A stretch of DNA of 64,000 nt from Bacteroidota bacterium (GCA_016711805.1 JADJSH010000009.1:62001-126000); one strand, 5' to 3'. Numbered from the stretch's first letter, positions 8,639-16,907 are shown. The notes: generated by a model not told the origin, from the letters alone. A program made the numbers and translations.

Positions 8639-10654
8639 TTGAAATCAAATTATCATAAATACATTGTTTTACTGACTATAGTTACTATTAGCTTACTATT
8701 TCAATTTAAAACATTAAATGAATTTCCACAATACAAACATAGTTGGGCTCAATGTGATAGATATGCAATAGCACTTGGTTTTGTAAATAATGGGGGCGAT
8801 TTTTTTCATCCTGAAACGTTTATTTACAATAATCAGTTTCCAGATGGTAATTTTATGACAGTGATGAAGTCATCTATCACATCGGTTGATTTTCCTATCT
8901 ATGATTATTTGGTATCTTTTGTGATGCGTATTTCAGGAAGCACGGATCCTTGGTGTTTTCGAGTTTTTGTTTTTCTGTACAGTATTATTGGTTTATTTTT
9001 TCTGTACAAACTAACCACACTTTTCACTAATTCTATTGTTAAATCTACTGTTGTGGTATTGTTTGCATTAACTTCACCAACCTTTCTGTATTATCAGGCT
9101 GGTTTTTTGCCAACTATTCCATCCTTGGCAAATTGTATGATTGCTTTATATTTTCTATTTAAATTTTATAAGGAAAATACAAAGAAAGATTTTTATTGGT
9201 TTATGTTTTTTATAACCATCGCTATATTAGCGCGTTTACCATTTGCCATTGTATTGGTTGCCGTAATGTGTTTAGAATGTTTGCTTATTCTCAAAGAAAG
9301 AAAAATACATTTTTTTAAATGGATTCTATTCTTTGGCTCTATTGCTTGTGTTGGCGCTTATTATAAGTATAACGAATATCTAAGGGCAGAATATGGTTCT
9401 TTGTTTTTGAATTATGTTATACCAGCAGCAAATTGGAATGATTTAAAAGATTTTGTGATTGCAGTATATGAAAGATGGGCTTTTAAATATTTTTCGCATT
9501 TTCATTATGCGTTAATTGTTTTACTAAGCGTTTTGTTGTTGATTAATGCAATCATAAAAAAAATCAATCTATCTGATTTAGAACGAAAATTAATTTGGTT
9601 GTGTTCTATTTTATTTTTCGGCTGCATACTTTATTATTTTTTAATGAGTTTTCAGTTTTTGGATCACGACTATTATTTTTTAGATACTTTTTACATGCCA
9701 TTTATTCTTTTGGTGATATTGTTAGCGGTGAAAACACCGTCTTTCCAAAGCACTAAAGTTTCTTTTGTTTTTAACGCCTGTTTATTGTTGCTATTTATTC
9801 CTGCCATATTGCACGCAAACAAGGTTCAGGAATCAGAAAAATCAGGAACTTCTCCTACAGCAAATGCCTTTAAAAATTCTGATCTGTTTTTAGATGCGCT
9901 TCAAATACCAAGAGATGCTAAAATATTAGTCATGGGTGCTGATGGACCAAACAATCCATTTATTTTAATGAGACGAAAGGGATTTGGCATGGTTTACCCT
10001 GAACCTGAGCGTATTGCAAAGGGCTTAAATTGGCCTTATGATTATTTGGTGATTGAAAATCAGAAATTAATTTATACAGTTTATCCTTATTATCCAAATA
10101 TTTTAAATGAAGTTCAAAAAATAGCTAGTAACGATGAAATATCTGTCTTTATCAAGAAAGAAAATGATGAACTTAATGATTTCGATTCTTTTTTTAATTT
10201 AAATTCTAAGTCTATTAAATTTGAAGAAATGGTTAGTTTTGATACTATTCCTAGCAATTGTGGCGGCGTAGATACCTTGAGCAATTTTTGTTATAAAGGT
10301 AAAAAAGCAGGATTAGTGTTGCCTAATACCGAGTGGGGTTTTAATTATAAGATCGAAAATTTAAAATGCCTTAATGATGCTCCTTCTATATTAAAAGTAA
10401 AAGCTTTTTTCACTTCAAAGGTTAATTTGGAGGAATGTTTACTTTGTGTTTCTATTAAAAGTGGCGATAAAGACATTTTGTTTTCAGCTAATAATTTGCA
10501 GTATTTTAATATAAATGAAAACTGGAACGGCAAAGAATTTATTTTTAATTTACCAAAAATTAGTGAGAAAGAATCGACACTAGCTGTGGTAATTTGGAAT
10601 AGAGGAAAGAATACCTTGTATTTTGATGATTTTGAGTTAAAGGTATTTCAATAA
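8639..10654 (+). CDS. GT-C type membrane glycosyltransferase-like protein (ArnT/GT39-like)
   Basis: This 671-residue protein has roughly ten to twelve membrane segments in residues 1-390 followed by a soluble C-terminal region of about 270 residues, the layout of GT-C glycosyltransferases that use polyprenyl-phosphate sugars. The first extracytoplasmic loop after helix 1 carries W-A-Q-C-D-R, where the acidic catalytic residue of this fold is expected. The last 150 residues look like a beta-sandwich. The start is TTG at 8639; no ATG fits the first membrane segment better. It follows the LtaS-like gene by 9 bases. The sugar and acceptor are unknown. Confidence 0.7.
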   Translation: MKSNYHKYIVLLTIVTISLLFQFKTLNEFPQYKHSWAQCDRYAIALGFVNNGGDFFHPETFIYNNQFPDGNFMTVMKSSITSVDFPIYDYLVSFVMRISGSTDPWCFRVFVFLYSIIGLFFLYKLTTLFTNSIVKSTVVVLFALTSPTFLYYQAGFLPTIPSLANCMIALYFLFKFYKENTKKDFYWFMFFITIAILARLPFAIVLVAVMCLECLLILKERKIHFFKWILFFGSIACVGAYYKYNEYLRAEYGSLFLNYVIPAANWNDLKDFVIAVYERWAFKYFSHFHYALIVLLSVLLLINAIIKKINLSDLERKLIWLCSILFFGCILYYFLMSFQFLDHDYYFLDTFYMPFILLVILLAVKTPSFQSTKVSFVFNACLLLLFIPAILHANKVQESEKSGTSPTANAFKNSDLFLDALQIPRDAKILVMGADGPNNPFILMRRKGFGMVYPEPERIAKGLNWPYDYLVIENQKLIYTVYPYYPNILNEVQKIASNDEISVFIKKENDELNDFDSFFNLNSKSIKFEEMVSFDTIPSNCGGVDTLSNFCYKGKKAGLVLPNTEWGFNYKIENLKCLNDAPSILKVKAFFTSKVNLEECLLCVSIKSGDKDILFSANNLQYFNINENWNGKEFIFNLPKISEKESTLAVVIWNRGKNTLYFDDFELKVFQ

Positions 10655-10707
10655 TCATCCCAATACAATTAAAAAGAATTTAAAAAAATGTTATAAATTT
10701 ACATACT

Positions 10708-11289
10708 ATGATACAACTATTAAAATCGCGCATTCAAGCGTCTATTGATTTAAAAACATCTTTATTATCCAATGATGCTATTTTAAATAATGTACAAAAC
10801 ATTGTGAATGATATTGTAACGTGTTATAAAAACGACGGTAAAGTATTATGGGCAGGTAATGGCGGCTCTGCTGCTGATGCTCAGCACTTAGCAGCTGAAT
10901 TAAGCGGACGTTTTTATTACGATAGACCACCATTGTTTAGCGAAGCCTTACATGTGAATACAAGTTACACAACCGCTGTGGCTAATGATTATAGTTATGA
11001 TGTAATTTATAGTCGTTTAACACAGGCCATGGGGCGCAAAGGCGATGTATTAATTGGTTTATCCACTAGCGGTAACTCAACCAATGTTATTAAAGCATTA
11101 GAAGTAGCTAATCAAATTGGAATGGTAACAGTAGCATTTACTGGCGAAACTGGTGGTAAAATGAAAGACTGTGCTAAATACTTAATTAATATTCCTTCTA
11201 AAGATACACCTCGTATTCAGGAATGTCACATGATATTAGGACATACCATTTGTGAGTTAGTTGAAATTGCTTTATTCCCTAAACCTTAA
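10708..11289 (+). CDS. gmhA: GmhA-like sedoheptulose-7-phosphate isomerase (SIS domain)
   Basis: This 193-residue SIS-domain protein matches phosphoheptose isomerase, which turns sedoheptulose 7-phosphate into glycero-manno-heptose 7-phosphate. The phosphosugar loop GNGGSAADAQH is at residues 50-60, with E64 following in LAAELSGRF; the second loop LSTSGNST is near residue 118; and the C-terminal metal-binding histidines lie in ECHMILGHTICE. Length is normal. An hddC-like and a gmhB-like gene follow, so it probably opens a nucleotide-heptose pathway. DiaA-like SIS proteins are similar, but the context favours GmhA. Confidence 0.88.
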   Translation: MIQLLKSRIQASIDLKTSLLSNDAILNNVQNIVNDIVTCYKNDGKVLWAGNGGSAADAQHLAAELSGRFYYDRPPLFSEALHVNTSYTTAVANDYSYDVIYSRLTQAMGRKGDVLIGLSTSGNSTNVIKALEVANQIGMVTVAFTGETGGKMKDCAKYLINIPSKDTPRIQECHMILGHTICELVEIALFPKP

Positions 11290-11294
11290 TACAC

Positions 11295-12008
11295 TTGCTT
11301 AAAGAAGCGATTATATTAGCAGGAGGATTTGGAACGCGATTGCAAGCAGTTGTGAGCGATGTGCCTAAACCAATGGCTCCAATAAATAATGAACCTTTTT
11401 TAAATTATGTGTTTGATTATTTACTGCATTATAAAATAGAACATGTTGTTTTATCTACGGGTTATTTAGCTGATAAAATTTCGGAGCACTACAAAAACGA
11501 ATTTCAAGGAATTAAAATTTCTTATACTAAAGAAGAAACTCCCCTAGGAACTGGTGGAGGAATTCGTTTAGCTATGACAAAATGTTACACTAGTGATGTT
11601 TTGGTTTTAAACGGCGATTCTTTCTTTGATGTTAATATAACAGATCATTTCAATAATCATATTTCAAAACAATCTGATTGTAGTTTAGCATTACGCAAAG
11701 TGGATAATGCTGCGCGTTATGGTACTATTTTGCTTGGTATTGAAAATGCAATTGAAATGTTTAAAGAGAAAGATAATATTGAGCAAGCTGGTTTAATTAA
11801 TGGTGGCGTTTATATTTTAAATAGGAAGTTATATTTGAGTAAAACAAACGAAGCGGTTTCTTTTTCGATAGAGAAAGATTTTTATGAAAGTAGAATTAAT
11901 GAATTACATATTTTTGGGTTTGAATACGATGGTTATTTCATAGACATTGGTATCCCAGAAGATTATAACAAAGCGCAAACAGATTTTAAGAATTTTAAAT
12001 ATAAATAG
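11295..12008 (+). CDS. hddC: Sugar-phosphate nucleotidyltransferase (HddC-like, heptose-1-phosphate guanylyltransferase)
   Basis: This 237-residue protein is a nucleotidyltransferase with the signature AGGFGTRL at residues 9-16, KPM at 25-27, and a metal-binding NGDSFFD near residue 106. The length and the GmhA/GmhB neighbours point to HddC, which makes GDP-D-glycero-alpha-D-manno-heptose from the 1-phosphate and GTP. A mannose- or glucose-1-phosphate nucleotidyltransferase is the alternative. It uses TTG at 11295 as start, 5 bases after the gmhA stop; the conserved LAGGFGTRL motif needs this start. A 190-base repeat-bearing gap separates it from the gmhB-like gene. Confidence 0.8.
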   Translation: MLKEAIILAGGFGTRLQAVVSDVPKPMAPINNEPFLNYVFDYLLHYKIEHVVLSTGYLADKISEHYKNEFQGIKISYTKEETPLGTGGGIRLAMTKCYTSDVLVLNGDSFFDVNITDHFNNHISKQSDCSLALRKVDNAARYGTILLGIENAIEMFKEKDNIEQAGLINGGVYILNRKLYLSKTNEAVSFSIEKDFYESRINELHIFGFEYDGYFIDIGIPEDYNKAQTDFKNFKYK

Positions 12009-12033
12009 AGTGAAACTAGTTAAGTAGTATTTT

Positions 12034-12174
12034 TTAACCACATAGAAACATATAAAAGCTAAGTGAAAAGTAATTAGATAGAAAACATGTTTTTGCACAT
12101 AGTTTACTATTTAAAAAGCTTAGCTTCTATGTAGCGACTTTGAAAAATAAAAATCTATATGACTATGTGGTTAA
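12034..12174. repeat. CCACATAG-family repeat, copy 1, with perfect 12-bp terminal inverted repeats
   Basis: This 141-base element fills most of the gap between the hddC-like and gmhB-like genes. Its ends are perfect 12-base inverted repeats: TTAACCACATAG at 12034-12045 and CTATGTGGTTAA at 12163-12174. The inside contains TTTTTGCACATAG and AAGCTTAGCTTCT, both shared with a second copy at 45116-45256. It has no convincing open reading frame. The form suggests a miniature mobile or palindromic element, non-coding, here inserted inside an operon. Confidence 0.7.
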
Positions 12175-12201
12175 ATTTGTTTTATTCAAATAACGTTGAA
12201 A

Positions 12202-12750
12202 ATGACTTTAAAGGATTTAAATATAGATAGTACATGGACTTTGTTTTTAGACAGAGATGGTGTGATAAACAAAAAGTTGGAAGACGATTATGTGAAACAC
12301 ACAACGGAGTTTGAATTCATAGATGGAACATTAAATGCACTGAGAATTTTAAACCCACTATTTAAAACTATTGTGGTTGTAACTAATCAGCAATGCATTG
12401 GAAAGAAAATTATTTTCCCGCAAGATTTAGATTTGATTCATCAAAACATGATGTATGAAATTAACTACTTGAAAGGAAGAATTGATAAAATATATCATTC
12501 CCCTTATTTAGCAATCGAAAATCACCCTACACGTAAACCATCTATTGGAATGGCTTTACAGGCACAACAAGATTTTCCACATATAGATTTTAATAAATCT
12601 ATTATGGTGGGAGATAGCATGAGTGATATGGAGTTTGGAAGAAATGCAGGTATGAAAACAGTTTATATTAGCCCAGAAGCAAAAGTAGATGATCGCATTG
12701 ATTTTAATTTTAAGTCGTTGATTTATTTTGCACACTCATTAACGCAATAG
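12202..12750 (+). CDS. gmhB: HAD-IIIA phosphatase, GmhB-like (heptose-1,7-bisphosphate 7-phosphatase)
   Basis: This 182-residue HAD-superfamily phosphatase carries FLDRDGV with nucleophile D17 and acid D19, VVTNQQ as motif II, and VGDSMSDMEFGRNAG as the C-terminal motif, as in GmhB. GmhB removes the 7-phosphate of heptose 1,7-bisphosphate. I start it at ATG 12202; an in-frame TTG two codons earlier is possible. The usual zinc-loop cysteines of E. coli GmhB are not evident; the segment IYHSPYLAIENHPTRKP replaces the CxCRKP-type loop, which could reflect a metal-free variant. It follows the hddC-like gene across a repeat. Confidence 0.82.
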   Translation: MTLKDLNIDSTWTLFLDRDGVINKKLEDDYVKHTTEFEFIDGTLNALRILNPLFKTIVVVTNQQCIGKKIIFPQDLDLIHQNMMYEINYLKGRIDKIYHSPYLAIENHPTRKPSIGMALQAQQDFPHIDFNKSIMVGDSMSDMEFGRNAGMKTVYISPEAKVDDRIDFNFKSLIYFAHSLTQ

Positions 12751-12756
12751 CATATT

Positions 12757-13506
12757 TTGAAAGTATCAATCATAACCATCACCTATAATAGCGAATCAAC
12801 CTTAATAGATACGATTGACTCTGTATTAAATCAAACCTATAAAGATATTGAGTACATTATTGTAGATGGAGCATCTGCAGATAGTACTTTATCTATCATT
12901 CATTCTTACAAAGATAAAATAGCTAAAGTAGTTTCAGAAAAAGATGATGGTCTATACGATGCCTTGAACAAAGGCATTTCGATGGCTAGCGGTGATGTGA
13001 TTGGTATTTTACATAGCGATGATTTTTATACCAATAATCATATTATTGAAAACGTAGTAAACACCTTTAAATTAAATCAAGCCGATGCGGTGTATGCTGA
13101 TTTATATTATGTAGATAAAAACGACACTAATAAAATTCATCGTAAATGGGAATCTGGACATTATAAGCATGGTATGTTTATGAATGGCTGGATGCCACCA
13201 CATCCAACATTCTTCGTCAAACGTTCTGTTTATCAAAAACACGGAAGTTTTAATTTAGATTTAGTATCAGCGGCTGATTATGAGTTAATGTTACGCTTTA
13301 TTCATAAACACAAAATTAAGTTGGCATACTTGCCTGAATTTGCGATCAAAATGCGAGTAGGAGGAAAGAGTAACGTTTCTCTTCAAAACAGGATTAGAGC
13401 TAATAACGAAGATAGAAAAGCTTGGAAAATAAACGGTTTAAAACCACACTTTTACACTTTGTATTTAAAGCCTTTGAGAAAGATTATTCAGTTATTTAAA
13501 AAGTAA
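12757..13506 (+). CDS. Family 2 glycosyltransferase
   Basis: This 249-residue protein has the GT-A fold of family 2 glycosyltransferases: VSIITITYNS at the N-terminus, the nucleotide-binding VDGASADST, the DGLYDALNKGI segment and the metal-binding LHSDDFY. A tryptophan- and proline-rich acceptor loop (GWMPPHPTFF) follows, as in enzymes such as WcaA/colanic-acid-type transferases. It is cytoplasmic and lacks membrane segments. Start is TTG at 12757, 6 bases after the gmhB-like stop. Its place suggests that it transfers a sugar, possibly the heptose made by the preceding genes, but donor and acceptor are not determined. Confidence 0.88.
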   Translation: MKVSIITITYNSESTLIDTIDSVLNQTYKDIEYIIVDGASADSTLSIIHSYKDKIAKVVSEKDDGLYDALNKGISMASGDVIGILHSDDFYTNNHIIENVVNTFKLNQADAVYADLYYVDKNDTNKIHRKWESGHYKHGMFMNGWMPPHPTFFVKRSVYQKHGSFNLDLVSAADYELMLRFIHKHKIKLAYLPEFAIKMRVGGKSNVSLQNRIRANNEDRKAWKINGLKPHFYTLYLKPLRKIIQLFKK

Positions 13507-13507
13507 A

Positions 13508-13903
13508 ATGAGTCTGGCTACAAACATAAGTCTTCGAATAGACTGGAGCGAATTAGATGTCTTCGGACATGTAAATAATGTTGCCTTTAATAAATACGCT
13601 CAAGCCGCTCGTTTAAATTATGTTGACACCATTGGACTAATGGAATTACATAAAACCCAAGACATTGGTTTTATGGTTACCGAAACTAATTGTCAATTTA
13701 AAAAGGAATTATTATTTCCAGGTAATATTCACATCCAAACAAAAATCGATTTTGTTAAAAACACTAGCTTTGCTTTAGAACATATCATGACTAATGATAG
13801 CGGCGAGTTAGTTGCGATTGCCAAAGATGTGTTGGTAGTGTTTGATTTTACCCAAAAAGAAAAGTGTTTGATACCGGAAGGAATCAAAAAGAAAATTGGA
13901 TAA
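13508..13903 (+). CDS. YbgC/4-hydroxybenzoyl-CoA-type acyl-CoA thioesterase (hotdog fold)
   Basis: This 131-residue protein is a hotdog-fold acyl-CoA thioesterase. The conserved N-terminal pattern is IDWSELDVFGHVNN, with D17 in the place of the catalytic Asp of the YbgC/4HBT group, then the central helix NKYAQAARLNYVD. Such enzymes hydrolyse short- or medium-chain acyl-CoA thioesters in the cytoplasm. It starts one base after the glycosyltransferase stop, so it ends the plus-strand operon. The convergent acylphosphatase gene begins at the very next base on the opposite strand (stop-to-stop contact at 13903/13904). Confidence 0.88.
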   Translation: MSLATNISLRIDWSELDVFGHVNNVAFNKYAQAARLNYVDTIGLMELHKTQDIGFMVTETNCQFKKELLFPGNIHIQTKIDFVKNTSFALEHIMTNDSGELVAIAKDVLVVFDFTQKEKCLIPEGIKKKIG

Positions 13904-14191
13904 TCACTTCTTCACCTCAAAGGTTTCAAAATTTCTCACCTCACCTTCTTCCGCAATCACTTCAGTTACTTTTGATAGAGGAGAGCCCACATAACACCAA
14001 TCAATTAATTTGTTAATGTCATCTTCTAAACCTTCAGCTTCAATTAATACATCGCCACTATGTAGGTTTTTTACATAACCCGTTAGGTTACATTTAATGG
14101 CTTGTGCATGCGTGCAAAAACGATAAGATACACGTTGTACTTTTCCTTTAACGGTTATGTTATAATGTCTAAGCACTTGTGGTTTCATCAA
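13904..14191 (-). CDS. acyP: Acylphosphatase
   Basis: This 95-residue protein is an acylphosphatase, which hydrolyses the carboxyl-phosphate bond of acyl phosphates. The catalytic Arg is R24 in VQRVSYRF and the catalytic Asn is N42 in YVKNLHSGDV. One oddity is that the phosphate loop, usually GxVQGVxFR, reads GKVQRVSYR, with Arg replacing the conserved Gly. The start at 14191 (with a second ATG next to it) lies 23 bases inside the preceding gene, so translation is probably coupled. Confidence 0.87.
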   Translation of the reverse strand: MMKPQVLRHYNITVKGKVQRVSYRFCTHAQAIKCNLTGYVKNLHSGDVLIEAEGLEDDINKLIDWCYVGSPLSKVTEVIAEEGEVRNFETFEVKK

Positions 14192-14567
14192 TTGTATTTA
14201 GCCATGAAATTGCCATTTTTTTAGAGGTGAAAAATTTAGTTTTTCTTTTTGGCTTCATCACATTCAAATAAAAATTACCAATTAATTTTTGTGGCAAGCC
14301 ATTAATGATGATGGCTAATGATGAATTGTTATTAGTGTATTCATTATTGGCCATATATTGCATAGATTCCTTTGGAACTGATAGAAAACTTACATTTGAA
14401 AAGTCTATTAAAGTTTTTGAGTAAGGTGTTTTAATAATATCGTACACTTCCTCAAAATGTTTTTTTACACTTGATAAATCAAATGAAGCATCTTCGTTTA
14501 AACTAATCTCTACACAATTATTATTTATAATAAATGTACTTATTATAGTTGTGTAGATTTCTTGCAT
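14169..14567 (-). CDS. Small STAS/SpoIIAA-like protein (DUF7793-type), copy 1
   Basis: This 132-residue cytoplasmic protein has alternating strands and helices like SpoIIAA/STAS-related proteins. It is clearly related to the protein at 31550-31933: both end with a pattern of Q-K/L-L, N-F-Y, KP, K-F-F-T and A-I-x-W-L (here KPKRKTKFFTSKKMAISWL). The function of this Bacteroidota family is not established; I match it by memory to DUF7793. Its 3' end overlaps the acylphosphatase start by 23 bases, and the UDP-glucuronate decarboxylase gene ends one base upstream. Confidence 0.65.
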   Translation of the reverse strand: MQEIYTTIISTFIINNNCVEISLNEDASFDLSSVKKHFEEVYDIIKTPYSKTLIDFSNVSFLSVPKESMQYMANNEYTNNNSSLAIIINGLPQKLIGNFYLNVMKPKRKTKFFTSKKMAISWLNTIDETTSA

Positions 14568-14568
14568 T

Positions 14569-15243
14569 TTACTTATTAAGAGTCTCTAAATTACGGTGTT
14601 CCGTTTTATTCAATTCTTCTTTTGATAAAGACTTGAAATAATCGTAAGTAATTTTTAAACCTTCTGCTCTGTTTACTTTCGGCGTCCAACCTAAAATCTC
14701 CTTAGCTTTTGTAATATCTGGCTTACGTTGTTTTGGATCATCTTTAGGTAAAGCCAAGGAAATTAATTTTTGATTAGAACCAGTTAGTTTTAAAATTTCA
14801 TCAGCAAAATCTTTAATGCTAATTTCATCAGGATTTCCAATATTTACAGGTAAGTGATAGTCACTCATTAGTAAACGATAAATACCTTCCACTAAATCAT
14901 CTACAAAACAAAAACTACGTGTTTGACTACCATCACCAAACATGGTTAAGTCTTCACCACGCAAAGCTTGTCCAATAAATGCAGGCAACACGCGTCCATC
15001 GTTTAATCGCATTTTAGGTCCGTAAGTATTGAAAATACGAATGATACGAGTTTCTAAACCATGTGTTTCATGATATGCCATAGTTAAAGCTTCCATAAAA
15101 CGTTTTGCTTCATCGTAGCAACCACGAGGTCCAACTGGATTTACATTTCCCCAATACTCTTCTGTTTGAGGATGTACAGCTGGATCGCCGTATACTTCGC
15201 TTGTAGAAGCGACTAATACTCTTGCTTTTTTTAACACGTGCAA
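14569..15243 (-). pseudogene. uxs: UDP-glucuronate decarboxylase, C-terminal part (after frameshift)
   Basis: This frame encodes the C-terminal two thirds of a UDP-glucuronate decarboxylase (UDP-xylose synthase). It begins in the middle of a beta strand (VLKKARVLVASTSEVYGDP) and holds the catalytic Ser in STSEVYG and the YxxxK pair in CYDEAKR, then the substrate-binding NTYGPKMRLNDGR. It has no N-terminal NAD-binding fold; that is in the overlapping frame at 15110-15556. Joining the two at the A7 run (T7 at 15226-15232 on the plus strand) by dropping one base gives a 328-residue protein of normal length. The break may be a sequencing error, a true mutation or slippage. Confidence 0.85.
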
Positions 15244-15556
15244 ATCCTAAAACGTTATGTGTCCCTAACGAAGAAACTTTTAAAGTTTGAATAGGAATTT
15301 TTAAATAATCAATTGGGCTTGCAGGAGATGCAAAATGTAAAATATAATCGATGTTACCTGCAACATGAATGAATTTACTGACATCATGATGATAAAATTC
15401 AAACTGAGGTAATTTAAATAAATGTTCAATGTTTTTTAAATCGCCTGTAATTAAATTATCCATGGCAACAACGGCCATCCCTTCTTTAATAAAACGGTCG
15501 CATAAATGCGAACCTAAAAATCCTGCTGCTCCTGTTATTAATATTCTTTTTTGCAT
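15110..15556 (-). pseudogene. uxs: UDP-glucuronate decarboxylase, N-terminal part (before frameshift)
   Basis: This frame encodes the NAD-binding half of the same enzyme: RILITGAAGFLGSHL (Rossmann glycine motif GxxGxxG), then DNLITGDLKNIEHL and the HFASPASPIDY segment typical of UDP-xylose synthases. Family homology stops at about residue 108 (LGFARVKK); the following 40 residues, rich in Ser and Arg, are out-of-frame sequence. The enzyme should convert UDP-glucuronate into UDP-xylose, using the product of ugd, which lies 15 bases upstream on the same strand. In this reading the enzyme is not functional unless the shift is corrected. Confidence 0.85.
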
Positions 15557-15571
15557 ATGCTTAATTTCTTC

Positions 15572-16894
15572 TTAGTTAGTTTTAATTCCAATACAGTAAT
15601 AGCTGTAACCTATTTTTTTCATGTCTTGAGGATCAAAAATATTTCTTCCGTCAAATAATGTTTTTTGTTTTAGGCGTTTGCTGATTTCATCAAAATCAGG
15701 CACTCTAAATTCTGGCCACTCTGTTACAATTAATAAAGCATCCGCTCCATCTAAAGTATCATACATATCTAATGAATAGCCAATCGTATCTTTTAAGGTA
15801 TGTTTCGCTTCTTTCATCGCTACTGGATCGTAAGCAACAACACTAGCACCTTCTTTTAATAATTTTTCAATAATCACTAATGATGGTGCTTCGCGCATAT
15901 CATCCGTTTTTGGTTTAAATGATAAACCCCACAAGGCGAATTTCTTTCCTTTTAACTCTCCATTAAAATGATTTTTTACTTTCGTAAATAACACTTCTTT
16001 TTGATTCTCGTTTACTTCTTCAACAGCATTTAAAATACGCATGTTGTATTTATTTTCTTTAGCTGTTTTAATTAATGCTTTCACGTCTTTAGGGAAACAG
16101 CTTCCTCCGTAACCAACACCAGGGTAAATAAATTTTGTTCCAATACGCGTATCACTTCCAATACCTTTACGAACCATGTTTACATCAGCGCCCATAATTT
16201 CACAAAGATTTGCCACATCATTCATAAAAGAAATTTTGGTAGCTAACATAGCATTCGCTGCATATTTTGTCATTTCAGCCGAAGGGATATCCATAAAATA
16301 AATTGGATGTCCGTTCATTAAAAATGGTTTGTATAATTTACGCATTAATTCTTCTGCTTCTGGTCTATCCACACCAACCACAATTCTATCTGGTTTCATG
16401 AAATCTTCAATGGCTGCTCCTTCTTTTAAAAACTCAGGATTTGAAGCAACATAAATATTTAGGTTTGAAGCGCGTTTTTCTAATTGTGTTTTTAAAGCAC
16501 CTCTTACTTTTTCGGCAGTACCAACTGGCACAGTACTTTTTGTAACAACTACTAAATTATTGTTTGCGTGCTCACCAATACTTGAAGCAACTGCTAATAC
16601 ATATTTTAAATCAGCGGAACCATCTTCATCTGGTGGCGTACCAACGGCAATAAAAACTACTTCAGCTCCTTGAATACTATCTTTTAAAGATGTCGAAAAA
16701 TGTAAACGTTTTTTATCTACGTTACGTTTTACCAACTCATCTAAGCCTGGCTCATAAATTGGTAATATACCTTTGTGCAGATTATCAATCTTGTTTTGAT
16801 CAATATCAATACAAGTTACGTCCATACCTACTTCGGAAAAACATGTTCCTGTTACTAATCCTACGTATCCTGTTCCTACAATTGCTACTTTCAT
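15572..16894 (-). CDS. ugd: UDP-glucose 6-dehydrogenase
   Basis: This 440-residue protein is UDP-glucose 6-dehydrogenase, which makes UDP-glucuronate from UDP-glucose with two NAD+. The Rossmann motif GTGYVGLVTG is at residues 7-16, the central helix contains the TKYAANAMLATK segment, and the catalytic Cys is C266 in GYGGSCFPKD. A C-terminal domain with WGLSFKPKTDDMREAPS completes the three-domain layout. Length is normal. It sits between the aminotransferase gene (13 bases upstream) and the decarboxylase gene, forming a UDP-sugar operon whose product likely enters a surface polysaccharide. Confidence 0.95.
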   Translation of the reverse strand: MKVAIVGTGYVGLVTGTCFSEVGMDVTCIDIDQNKIDNLHKGILPIYEPGLDELVKRNVDKKRLHFSTSLKDSIQGAEVVFIAVGTPPDEDGSADLKYVLAVASSIGEHANNNLVVVTKSTVPVGTAEKVRGALKTQLEKRASNLNIYVASNPEFLKEGAAIEDFMKPDRIVVGVDRPEAEELMRKLYKPFLMNGHPIYFMDIPSAEMTKYAANAMLATKISFMNDVANLCEIMGADVNMVRKGIGSDTRIGTKFIYPGVGYGGSCFPKDVKALIKTAKENKYNMRILNAVEEVNENQKEVLFTKVKNHFNGELKGKKFALWGLSFKPKTDDMREAPSLVIIEKLLKEGASVVAYDPVAMKEAKHTLKDTIGYSLDMYDTLDGADALLIVTEWPEFRVPDFDEISKRLKQKTLFDGRNIFDPQDMKKIGYSYYCIGIKTN

Positions 16895-16907
16895 AAATCT
16901 AATTTTA

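Noticed and set aside
15226..15232. Programmed -1 ribosomal frameshift on AAAAAAG in uxs
   Set aside because: The needed change is +1 (or loss of one A), not -1, and no downstream pseudoknot is obvious. Base error or mutation is simpler.
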